Position numbers and translations under genes: made by a program
Assembly (NCBI RefSeq): GCF_000565285.1
Contig: NZ_APVL01000002.1
Location: 248,001-312,000 of the forward strand
DNA from: Cytobacillus firmus DS1
GTDB taxonomy: Bacteria; Bacillota; Bacilli; Bacillales; Cytobacillaceae
Length of the DNA: 64,000 nt
Reading direction: 5' to 3'
Notes under the pieces: model-generated
What the model was told of the DNA's origin: nothing
Seen by the model: only the letters and a program-made list of their open reading frames with translations
The model's database searches: none
Part shown: positions 26,345 through 34,030 of the stretch, piece after piece
Numbering within the stretch: the first letter of the stretch is position 1
Layout: each line of letters begins with the position of its first letter

Positions 26345-28654
26345 GCCTTTGTTCCTGCCGCTTCTTGTGATGGGGGCAAGGAACCTTGATGAATATGCCT
26401 TCCGTCCGCGCCTTTTTTCCGGCACAGATATATACAGGTCATTCCTGGCCCTTGTTACGGCAACATACATTAACCTTCGTTCTTCCTCTAATGGGGCAGA
26501 CTCACCTGAACGGTAAGCTTCCAGTGCATGTTCATGCGGGAGGTTTCCTTCTACTGCACCAGCCACATATACTACATTATATTCAAGCCCTTTTGCACGG
26601 TGGATAGTGCTTAATGTAATGGCATTATCATTATTCCTGCTGAGGCGCTTGATTTCTTTGTTCATCGCTCTCATATGTTCAGTATGTTCCAGAAACTCTT
26701 TAAGCGACTGGAAATTACGCGCAGCGACCTTTAAGTCCTTTATATCATCAGAGCCTTTATCCATTTTATTGCCCTCATTGCCCCGTTTTTTTATAAAGTC
26801 CTGGAATCCCAATTCTTTTTCAACCGTTTCAATAGCGGTGATGGGAGTAAGCCCTGATATTGATCTGGTAACAGGGATCACTTTTTTTAATTTGCTTTCC
26901 TGAAAAGCAAAGCCTGTTTTTATAAACTTCAGGCTTTCGAGCAATGAGCAATCCTGCAGGATGCTTTCTGCCTTAATATCCTGAAGAACGGATTGTTTAA
27001 CAAACAGAGACGGCAGCATATCTTTCAAAGCATTCTGGTCATCCTCATTTACCGCCAGCTTTAGAAAAGCAAGCATGCTTCGAACAATAAACCGATCATA
27101 AAATGATTCGGCATCCTGATCCAATTTAAAGGGAAGGCTGGAATTGGCCAGCCGCTCAAAAATGGCTCTGCTCCCGGTATGGGTACGGAATAATACTGCA
27201 AAATCCCGCGGTTCATAACCATCTTCAATTTTTCCCTGGATATCAGTCAGGATCATCGTAGCTTCTTCTTCCTCATCATAAGGAAAAAAGAGGAAGGGGT
27301 GCTGTCCGCCGGAAAACTGAGCACTCATGCTCTTGGGACGTCTATACTTATTCGGAGAAATGATTTGATTTGCAGCTGAGACAATCTCATGAGCAGAGCG
27401 GTAATTCTGATTCAAGGTTATTACTTTAGCACCAGGGAAATCTTTCTCGAAATCCAAAAGATATTGGGGATCACTTCCTCTGAAGGCATATATAGATTGA
27501 TCATCGTCTCCCACTGCACAGACATTTTTTGTTTTATCAGACAGCATTTTCATTAGCTCATATTGAACACTATTAATATCCTGGAACTCATCAATCAGGA
27601 AATACTGAAAGCGATTTTGATATTGATCAAGAATCTCAGGTTCTTCCAGAAAAAGGGCATGGCAGCCTGTGAGCATATCATCAAAATCAAATAATTCCCT
27701 TTTTGTTTTTGTTAGTTCATATCTTTGATAAAGAATCGCGGTTTGTTCCTCCCAATCATTTTTTGGGTTAACCTTTCCAGGCATAATAAGAGAATTTTTC
27801 CAATAGCTGATCTGCTGGAGGGCAAGGTCAAAGGCAAATTCCTTTTCATCGAGCTTAAAGTCTTTGCTGGATTCTTTAATAATCTGTTCACGCTGCCATT
27901 CTTTATTAAGGAGATGGCCTGAGCCCCATTTTTCCGGATTGTGGAAAGAAAGGATCCGATAAAATAAGCTGTGAAAAGTGCCGGAAACGATTTGCCTGAC
28001 CTTTCGGGCATCCATTCCGGGGTATTGGGTAAGGCGATCCTTCATTTCAGCTGCAGCCTTAGCTGTAAATGTAACGAGCATGATTGATTTAGGGTCGATA
28101 TTTTTCTCGCGAAGCATAAAAGCAGTCCGTGTTGTTAAAACACGGGTTTTTCCGCTGCCTGCACCTGCCAGAACGAGGAGTGGCCCATCTAGATGAGACA
28201 CAGCCGCTGCCTGCTGTTTATCCAAGAAGACACCTGCTTGTGAAAGAGACTTTAGGTATTCATCTGGGAAATTGGGACTGACAGTGCCTTCTTGGATATA
28301 GGGAGGGATATTTTTTGCCGGCTGAGCTTTTTTAAAGGCAGATTCGATTTCTTTTACTGCAGCTGAAGCAATTGACCTTGAAACAGGGATTTTAAATCCA
28401 TTTCTTTCTATATATTCTTCAGTCTCAGTCTGGCTTGATTCGGGGTTGAAAATTACATCTTTGCACGTTCTGCTGCTTTGCTGAATATGATAAAAATGAG
28501 GTTCATCCAGAATTCCCAAATACAAACGGACGGAAGCTCCGCAATCAGGGCAGTACAGCTTTCCTTTTTTGCCTTCTTCGTAAATATGCTGAAAACTTTC
28601 TCTGTTCAGCTGTTCCAGATTCACAGTCTTATTATGTAACTTTGCTGTTTTCAT
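26336..28654 (-). CDS. yjcD: UvrD/PcrA-family DNA helicase YjcD with N-terminal zinc-like domain
   Basis: 772 residues, superfamily 1 helicase. Walker A A-G-A-G-S-G-K-T is at 163-170; D-E-F-Q-D (motif II), G-D-D-D-Q-S-I-Y-A-F-R-G (III), N-Y-R-S (IV), T-I-H-R-A-K-G-L-E (V) and V-A-V-T-R-A (VI) are all present. The first 70 residues hold C35-x2-C38-x14-H53-x2-H56-x7-C64, the same arrangement as in the CoiA-like protein at 5887-7077. That points to a shared zinc-binding or DNA-contact module fused to the helicase. Role is probably DNA repair or recombination; the exact pathway of YjcD is not known to me. Confidence 0.93.
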   Translation of the reverse strand: MKTAKLHNKTVNLEQLNRESFQHIYEEGKKGKLYCPDCGASVRLYLGILDEPHFYHIQQSSRTCKDVIFNPESSQTETEEYIERNGFKIPVSRSIASAAVKEIESAFKKAQPAKNIPPYIQEGTVSPNFPDEYLKSLSQAGVFLDKQQAAAVSHLDGPLLVLAGAGSGKTRVLTTRTAFMLREKNIDPKSIMLVTFTAKAAAEMKDRLTQYPGMDARKVRQIVSGTFHSLFYRILSFHNPEKWGSGHLLNKEWQREQIIKESSKDFKLDEKEFAFDLALQQISYWKNSLIMPGKVNPKNDWEEQTAILYQRYELTKTKRELFDFDDMLTGCHALFLEEPEILDQYQNRFQYFLIDEFQDINSVQYELMKMLSDKTKNVCAVGDDDQSIYAFRGSDPQYLLDFEKDFPGAKVITLNQNYRSAHEIVSAANQIISPNKYRRPKSMSAQFSGGQHPFLFFPYDEEEEATMILTDIQGKIEDGYEPRDFAVLFRTHTGSRAIFERLANSSLPFKLDQDAESFYDRFIVRSMLAFLKLAVNEDDQNALKDMLPSLFVKQSVLQDIKAESILQDCSLLESLKFIKTGFAFQESKLKKVIPVTRSISGLTPITAIETVEKELGFQDFIKKRGNEGNKMDKGSDDIKDLKVAARNFQSLKEFLEHTEHMRAMNKEIKRLSRNNDNAITLSTIHRAKGLEYNVVYVAGAVEGNLPHEHALEAYRSGESAPLEEERRLMYVAVTRARNDLYISVPEKRRGRKAYSSRFLAPITRSGRNKGEK

Positions 28655-29145
28655 AAAAAATACCCCATTATAAATAAATTGCCGAGTTTAACCATACTAT
28701 TTTTCTTTTGGCTCTATTCGTATATATTGTTGTTTTTGGCCTATCATTGTCCGTTGATTTCCGCTCCATGATGCTCGCTTTCCGCGGGGCGGGCGGTGAG
28801 CCTCCTCGACGCTGCGCGGCTGCGGGATCTCACCTTTCCCGTTACTCCCGCAGGACGTTGAATATGCTTCCTCGGATAAACCATCGCTCGAAGAAAATGC
28901 GATAGCATTTTCGAGGATCTCGCACCTTCCGCTACAATCAACTCAGTAAATAAGATACAAAAAGCAACAACCTTTTGAAAACAGCCGTTCTTTTTAACAA
29001 CAAGACAAAATTAATCATAACAAACCCGTAAAGGATTCTAAAGTGCTTTTCTGTTTAAAATTTCATGGAAACGGGTACATAAAATTATATACAGTTACGT
29101 ATTGTCTTAATAATAAGATAAAACATAGTCGAAAGGGGATTATTC
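28655..29145. other. Intergenic region carrying a dispersed repeat
   Basis: No supported gene. Most of it is the family 2 repeat (28748-28946). The remainder is AT-rich and must include promoters for yjcD (minus) and the small gene at 29146 (plus). Confidence 0.5.
28748..28946 (-). repeat. Dispersed repeat family 2, copy 1
   Basis: GC-rich against its surroundings. Landmarks TTCCGCTCC, CTTTCCGCGGGGCGGGCGGTGAG, TACTCCCGCAGGA and CGCACCTTCCGCT recur in reverse complement at 45365-45570. Internal complementary blocks (for example the AAAATGCGATAGCATTTT hairpin) suggest a folded transcript. Elements of this kind are, to my recollection, widespread between genes in Bacillaceae. Confidence 0.85.
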
Positions 29146-29430
29146 ATGGGCTACATTCTGCCTGTAACTTCATATCAATATAATCAGTATGCAGAAAGAG
29201 AAATTGGCACAAAGTATGATCCTTTCCGCTTCGTGCCAGTTGCCAGGATATCAGCACAATCCAATGAAAAAGCTTTCCGTCACGAACTTCCCCTTGATAT
29301 TCAAGGAAGGTCGACTAAATCAATTACTAAAGAGCGGGAAGACACCCAAACACGCAACTCAAGGAAGAAAGCAGAAGAAACATATGGAGAGCTGACAGGA
29401 AAAGGGCGTTTTATTAGTGAGTGCATATAA
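29146..29430 (+). CDS. Conserved hypothetical protein of unknown function
   Basis: 94 residues. The N-terminus (M-G-Y-I-L-P-V-T-S-Y-Q-Y-N-Q-Y) is aromatic-rich; the middle has a D-P-F-R-F-V-P-V segment; the C-terminal half is strongly charged and likely disordered or helical. GAAAGGGG lies upstream of ATG. No signal peptide or membrane segment. I do not recognise a family. It converges with the DUF421 gene and shares a hairpin with it. Confidence 0.65.
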   Translation: MGYILPVTSYQYNQYAEREIGTKYDPFRFVPVARISAQSNEKAFRHELPLDIQGRSTKSITKEREDTQTRNSRKKAEETYGELTGKGRFISECI

Positions 29431-29447
29431 GAAAGAGGCATCAGGCA

Positions 29448-29500
29448 GAAAAAGGAGAGGCTTAGTACGTTTGCACGTGCAATGCCTCTCCTTTTTTCCA
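29448..29500. terminator. Hairpin between the hypothetical gene and the DUF421 gene
   Basis: AAAAAGGAGAGGC pairs with GCCTCTCCTTTTT over a 24-base loop. It is a terminator for the plus-strand gene, and its arm lies within the 3' end of the minus-strand gene. Confidence 0.75.
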
Positions 29501-30136
29501 TTCAGCATACAGAACATCTTTGACACTGCTCGCTCCGTATTTTTTTATTTCATTCTTTAGTATTGTTTCGTCCCAATTAATGCTTTTAAGATTATCCCAA
29601 ACCACCTCTCCGTCTAAAATTAATGTTACAGGCAGTTCTGCATTATAAATTGGGAGATTCAAATCCTGAATGGTTGGTGTCGCGTATAGCGGTTTTTTTA
29701 ATGCGCTGACCGTTCCATCTGTTTCCAGAATGGCATATTCACATTCCCTGATTGAAAAAACATCCTTTGATCGGAGGAGGTGCTGCAGCTGATTGAGATC
29801 GAGGTGATTTTTCTTCAGTTCTTCAAAAATAATTTTCCCCTTTTTTATAACTATCGAGGGCTCACCTTCAAGAAGCTTGCGAGCCCGTTTATATTTCTGA
29901 GTAATGATTTCCGTAGCGTAAATTAAAGTTCCCCATACTGTAACAGCAAAGAAAATTTCGGGTATTCCGGTCTCCTGGTCGTATAAAGCATTGCCAACCA
30001 GCTCGCCTAGCACGATGGCTGAGATAAAATCAAAAGGAGTAATTTGTGTAATTTGTGTTTTTCCCAGGAGTTTCGCCATAATAAACAAGAAAATATATCC
30101 TACCACAAGTACACTTAAGATATGTAAATATTCCAT
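29462..30136 (-). CDS. DUF421 membrane protein (YetF/YrbG type)
   Basis: 224 residues with three N-terminal hydrophobic segments (about 5-25, 35-55, 60-80) and a cytoplasmic domain. The conserved A-K-L-L-G-K-x-Q-I-x-Q-x-T-x-F-D-F motif and the later S-x-x-D-V-F-S-I-R-E-C-E-Y-A-I-L-E segment are typical of the family. Function unknown. DUF421 proteins are frequent neighbours of spoVA2-type genes, and one lies 4 kb away from such a set here, with helicase and repeats between. B. subtilis carries no DUF421 gene at this spot, as far as I recall. Confidence 0.88.
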   Translation of the reverse strand: MEYLHILSVLVVGYIFLFIMAKLLGKTQITQITPFDFISAIVLGELVGNALYDQETGIPEIFFAVTVWGTLIYATEIITQKYKRARKLLEGEPSIVIKKGKIIFEELKKNHLDLNQLQHLLRSKDVFSIRECEYAILETDGTVSALKKPLYATPTIQDLNLPIYNAELPVTLILDGEVVWDNLKSINWDETILKNEIKKYGASSVKDVLYAEWKKGEALHVQTY

Positions 30137-30249
30137 TCAAACCACTCCTTAGAATGCTGTATCGCAAATAGTGTTTGCAGAAAGCCCGAAAATTATTGCA
30201 TATAAGTTTCAAAGCAGCTTCTAACGCGTTTTGTCTGCAATGAGGCATC

Positions 30250-30282
30250 AAAAAAGCTCCCGCCATCATGGCTGGAGCTTGT
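30250..30282 (-). terminator. Terminator of the yjcG-yjcF operon
   Basis: On the minus strand AAGCTCCAGCCATG pairs imperfectly with ATGGCGGGAGCTT and is followed by T residues. Confidence 0.85.
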
Positions 30283-30285
30283 CCG

Positions 30286-30708
30286 TTATATCGTTTTCTT
30301 CATTGTACGGTGCGGGATTCCGGCATCCATAAATTCTTCAGAGATCACCTTATAGCCCAGTTTTTCATAAAAAGGGATGGCCTGAGTCTGGGCATTTAAT
30401 TTTAAGGCAGACAATCCTTGTTTTAAAGCATGTTCCTCAATTTTATCCATTATTGCTTTTCCGGATCCGCTCTTGCGGTGCTCCTTCAATACGCAAATTC
30501 TTTCCACTTTGCCATTGCCGTCAACTGTGCGAAACCTTCCGGCACCTGCTGGCATGCCATTATTATAAAGTACAAAATGGACTGCTTCGTCCTCGAACTG
30601 ATCGATTTCCTCTTCTTCAGGAACATTTTGCTCGCTGACAAAAACGTGTTTCCTTACTAAGAAAGCATCTTGCAGTTCTTGCTCAGATGTTACAACTTTT
30701 ACTTCCAT
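30286..30708 (-). CDS. yjcF: GNAT acetyltransferase YjcF
   Basis: 140 residues. Acetyl-CoA motif A is V-L-K-E-H-R-K-S-G-S-G-K-A-I-M (R-x-x-G-x-G type) near residue 75, followed by the A-I-P-F-Y-E-K-L-G-Y motif B. The N-terminal V-R-K-x-V-F-V-x-E-Q-x-V-P-x-x-x-E-x-D signature is that of the ElaA-like/YjcF subgroup. Substrate unknown. It lies 4 bp after yjcG in the same direction, as in B. subtilis. Confidence 0.92.
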   Translation of the reverse strand: MEVKVVTSEQELQDAFLVRKHVFVSEQNVPEEEEIDQFEDEAVHFVLYNNGMPAGAGRFRTVDGNGKVERICVLKEHRKSGSGKAIMDKIEEHALKQGLSALKLNAQTQAIPFYEKLGYKVISEEFMDAGIPHRTMKKTI

Positions 30709-30712
30709 TTCA

Positions 30713-31231
30713 CTATTCCTTTCCTAGCCTGAATGTTTCATATACGGTCCATGAACCATTTTCCAGCTGATACAGAAGATGAAAACGGTCGACAACCTCT
30801 TCATGGTTTACAGGCTGCATTCTTAAGCTCCCATAAACATCAGAATGTTCGTCGTTGGAGAGTTTTTGCCCGATGGTAATATGGGGTACAAAATTATATT
30901 CTGGTGCTTCTCCGCTAATATGATCATTCAGTTCAACGTGTAATTCTTCGAGCTGGGCTGAGGGCTCAATTTTGAAATAAATAACATTGTTGACAGGCTG
31001 GAAAGAGCTGATTTTTGATGCGTTTATTTGAAATGGATCGTGTTTCTTAGCTATTCCATAAAGTGTTTCTGTCAGCCGCTTAATTTCTTCTTCAGTTGCT
31101 TCAAAGCGCGATCGTAAAGTTATATGCGGAGAAATTAGAGCATAATGCGGATCATACCGCTTTCTATAAGAATTAGCCAAATCCTGCAGCTTTTTTGACG
31201 GGAAAATAACGATGCCGTAATTAGTCTCCAT
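30713..31231 (-). CDS. yjcG: 2H phosphoesterase-like protein YjcG
   Basis: 172 residues. The two catalytic H-x-T motifs of the 2H phosphoesterase/2'-5' RNA ligase superfamily are present: H-I-T-L-R near residue 35 and H-I-T-I-G near residue 115. Members hydrolyse or ligate 2',3'-cyclic or 2'-5' phosphodiester bonds in RNA or nucleotides; the substrate of YjcG is unknown. Start follows GGAGG on the minus strand. Operon partner of yjcF. Confidence 0.92.
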   Translation of the reverse strand: METNYGIVIFPSKKLQDLANSYRKRYDPHYALISPHITLRSRFEATEEEIKRLTETLYGIAKKHDPFQINASKISSFQPVNNVIYFKIEPSAQLEELHVELNDHISGEAPEYNFVPHITIGQKLSNDEHSDVYGSLRMQPVNHEEVVDRFHLLYQLENGSWTVYETFRLGKE

Positions 31232-31419
31232 ACAACAACCTCCATGTATTAATAATTTTTATAATTAGCAGGCTAAACTGAATTAACAACACTTTGTTGA
31301 ACCATTATAGCAAATTTTCTAAATTCATTATATAATTATACCTTTTTTCCCAATAAAAAGCAGTGAGCTTTGGTAACCTTTTTATAGTGGAAGAATAGTT
31401 CTTTTCACTCAAATTCCAG

Positions 31420-32142
31420 TTAAAACATAAACTTTAATGCTCTTTTTAAATCAGGCTGCCAGTATGTCCATGTATGATCTCCATCGAATTCATCATAGAA
31501 GTAGGGGAATTGTCTTTGCTTAAACAAATTGGAAAGCTCCTGATTTGGAGTAAGAAAATCTTTCTCTTCCCCTCCTGTGGTTTTTACAGATGTCTCGCCT
31601 TTCCCGATAACATGATAAATATTAAGAAGGTGAGGCTGCGTAAATTCCTCTACTGCTTTAGCTACGGAGTTATTAACAAAAGGTGATTGAAGTATTAACC
31701 TCCCGAAAGTATTAGGGTATTGAAGGGCCGCCATTAAGGAAACAGTTGCAGCAAGGGAGTCTCCCATAAGGGCTCGTCCCATTCCCATTTGATAAGTAGG
31801 GAATTCCCGGTCAAGGTATGGAACCAGTTCATGTGCAAGGAAACGGATATATGCATTATGCTGTTCACCATCCGGATGATATTTCTTCCATCTATCCTTG
31901 ACGTTTTTATAAGGAACACCAACAATAATGATGTTTTCGATTTCTTTTCCATCTAACAATTCATCAGCGATGCGTCCGACTCTTCCCAGCTGGAAGTAAT
32001 CTTTCCCGTCCTGGGCTATAACAACAGTGTATTTATATAAAGGCGAAAAGGAAGCGGGCAAATAAATGAGCAGTTCAACTTCTTCACCCAGTTCTTTGCT
32101 TTGAATACTGATATCCTGTATTGATCCTCTAGGGTAATTCAT
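31420..32142 (-). CDS. yjcH: Esterase-like alpha/beta hydrolase YjcH
   Basis: 240 residues of the esterase D/enterochelin-esterase type. The nucleophile elbow is M-G-D-S-L-A-A near residue 127 (G-x-S-x-x pattern), with the H in F-D-G-D-H-T-W-T-Y-W near residue 226 as the likely catalytic His. No signal peptide, so it is cytoplasmic. Substrate unknown. It is separated from yjcG by about 190 bp, so it may be its own unit. Start preceded by GGAGGAAC on the minus strand. Confidence 0.9.
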   Translation of the reverse strand: MNYPRGSIQDISIQSKELGEEVELLIYLPASFSPLYKYTVVIAQDGKDYFQLGRVGRIADELLDGKEIENIIIVGVPYKNVKDRWKKYHPDGEQHNAYIRFLAHELVPYLDREFPTYQMGMGRALMGDSLAATVSLMAALQYPNTFGRLILQSPFVNNSVAKAVEEFTQPHLLNIYHVIGKGETSVKTTGGEEKDFLTPNQELSNLFKQRQFPYFYDEFDGDHTWTYWQPDLKRALKFMF

Positions 32143-32370
32143 AATGTCTGTTCCTCCGTTTAGTCTTTATGTAAGAGTTTACATAATGATTTTACCATAT
32201 ATATATAGGAATTGCTTTTTACATGCATTCTCATTCATATACCGCCATGCAATTTATTGGAGCAAGTAAATTTCCGTAACTTAATGGAGCTAGGAATCAT
32301 TTGACAATTCTAATAAGGTTTATGTTAGTATATAATTGATAAAATCTAATCTTTAAAAGGGGGAAATAGG

Positions 32371-33363
32371 ATGAAAAAGAGAAGTATATTCCTGGCCACA
32401 GCACTGCTTTTAGCACTTTCTATGGTTCTTGCAGCCTGCGGCGGCGGAAAAGATGAAGGCGGCGGCGATGGAGAAGGCGGCACAGACAAGCCTAAGTTCA
32501 TGAGCATCGTGACTGGTGGAACAGGCGGTACATACTATCCGCTTGGCGGATCATTCGCTGAGATTATTTCTGATGCTACAGGCATTGATACAAATGCTGA
32601 AGTTTCAGGTGCATCTGCAGAGAACATGAACACATTGAAAGATGGCAATGCAGAGATTGCATTCTCTCAAACTGACATTGCTTCATATGCGCAAGAAGGT
32701 AAATTAATGTTTGAAGGTGCAGCAGTTGACAATGTAAGTGCGATCGGCACACTCTATCCTGAAACGATCCAGGTCGTTACTACTGCAAAATCTGGAATTA
32801 AGTCTATTGAAGACTTGAAAGGCAAGAAAGTTTCAATTGGAGCTCCTGGTTCAGGAACTGCTGCGAATGCAGAACAGATCCTTGAAGTGCATGGAATCAA
32901 ATTTGATGACATTCAAAAACAGGACCTTTCTTTTGATGAGTCAACTGCCGGAATTCAGGATGGAACGATTGATGCGGCATTCGTTACAGCAGGAACTCCT
33001 ACAGGTGCTGTAGAAGGACTTTCTGCAACTGAAGATGTTGTGATTGTTCCGATTGAGCAGGATAAAATCGATGCATTAATTGAGAAATACCCTTACTATG
33101 TACAGGATGAAGTGCCATCTGGAACATATAAGCTTGCAGAAGCTGTACCGACAGTAGCAGTACAGGCAATGCTTGTTGTTTCAAATGACCTTTCAGAGGA
33201 TGTAGTTTACGATGTTACAAAAGCAATTTTTGAGAACCTTGATAAAGTTACACATGCCAAAGGAAAAATGATTAAGGCTGAAAATGCTGTCAAAGGTACT
33301 GGCATTGAACTGCATCCAGGTGCTAAAAAGTACTTTGACGAAAAAGGCTTTAAAGCTGAATAA
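32371..33363 (+). CDS. TAXI-family TRAP transporter solute-binding lipoprotein
   Basis: 330 residues. A lipoprotein signal with lipobox L-A-A-C (Cys23) is followed by a flexible Gly/Asp/Glu linker. The mature domain starts with T-G-G-T-G-G-T-Y-Y-P-L-G-G and contains G-A-P-G-S-G-T-A, the hallmarks of TAXI (TRAP-associated extracytoplasmic immunogenic) proteins that capture substrates for a TRAP permease. The ligand is unknown; organic acids such as glutamate or 2-oxoglutarate are known for relatives. The ribosome binding site is AAAGGGGG. First gene of a three-gene transport operon. Confidence 0.94.
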   Translation: MKKRSIFLATALLLALSMVLAACGGGKDEGGGDGEGGTDKPKFMSIVTGGTGGTYYPLGGSFAEIISDATGIDTNAEVSGASAENMNTLKDGNAEIAFSQTDIASYAQEGKLMFEGAAVDNVSAIGTLYPETIQVVTTAKSGIKSIEDLKGKKVSIGAPGSGTAANAEQILEVHGIKFDDIQKQDLSFDESTAGIQDGTIDAAFVTAGTPTGAVEGLSATEDVVIVPIEQDKIDALIEKYPYYVQDEVPSGTYKLAEAVPTVAVQAMLVVSNDLSEDVVYDVTKAIFENLDKVTHAKGKMIKAENAVKGTGIELHPGAKKYFDEKGFKAE

Positions 33364-33499
33364 TTTTACAAAAACATAATCCAATGATGAAATTTGGCCG
33401 GCTGTAAAACCTTTTAAGGTGATTGCGCCGGTCAATTAATTTTTAAAAGAAATGGCAATCAATTGTAAAAGATGACAATATTTTTTAGGTGGAGGTTCC

Positions 33500-34030
33500 A
33501 TGAACTTTAATAAGCCAGGGAATAAAAAAGCGGTCCTGGCACTCCTCGTAATCTTAACCATCGCAATCATGTTCTTCATACCCATTAAGCAGGCAGTGGT
33601 TTTTGAGTATCAAAACAAAGGAAAGGTGATTGCTTATTTCCCGATTAAAGAGGACAGAACTTTTAAATTGCAGTATACGCACTCCATCCACCTTACTGAC
33701 GTTGTAGAAAGCTATACTATAACCGGGGATGGCAATATTAAATTGTTCGAACTCATGTATGAGGACTTTGCCATCGGCATGCCAGAGAATGCTTCAAATG
33801 GAGAAACATTTGAACAAAAGGACGGCAAATATTATATTAAGAATATGAAAAGGGTTTTTCCTTCATTTGACTTAAGACTGGGTAAGGTGAGAGCGAATCA
33901 CAGATTGATCCTGAAAGGCGAAAAATATGTCCTTTCAGATTATATCGAGCCTGGTACATGGGTAAGGATAAAGGCAAAAAAAATAAACTTAATCGAGGTG
34001 TTGAAAGGAGTGAATATCCTTGGAAAATAG
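33500..34030 (+). CDS. DUF1850 membrane-anchored protein of a TAXI-TRAP system
   Basis: 176 residues: one N-terminal membrane anchor (about 12-30) and an extracellular domain with Y-T-H-S-I-H-x-T-D-V-V-E and G-M-P-E-N segments, typical of DUF1850. Genes of this family are usually found between TAXI receptor and fused TRAP permease genes, as here, and the protein may play the small-subunit or docking role. Its end overlaps the permease start by 11 bp. The start follows GGTGGAGG. Confidence 0.85.
   Translation: MNFNKPGNKKAVLALLVILTIAIMFFIPIKQAVVFEYQNKGKVIAYFPIKEDRTFKLQYTHSIHLTDVVESYTITGDGNIKLFELMYEDFAIGMPENASNGETFEQKDGKYYIKNMKRVFPSFDLRLGKVRANHRLILKGEKYVLSDYIEPGTWVRIKAKKINLIEVLKGVNILGK

Noticed and set aside
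28748-28946. Coding region over the GC-rich segment (65-codon frames on both strands)
   Set aside because: The segment is a dispersed repeat with a second inverted copy; the frames are not conserved between copies.
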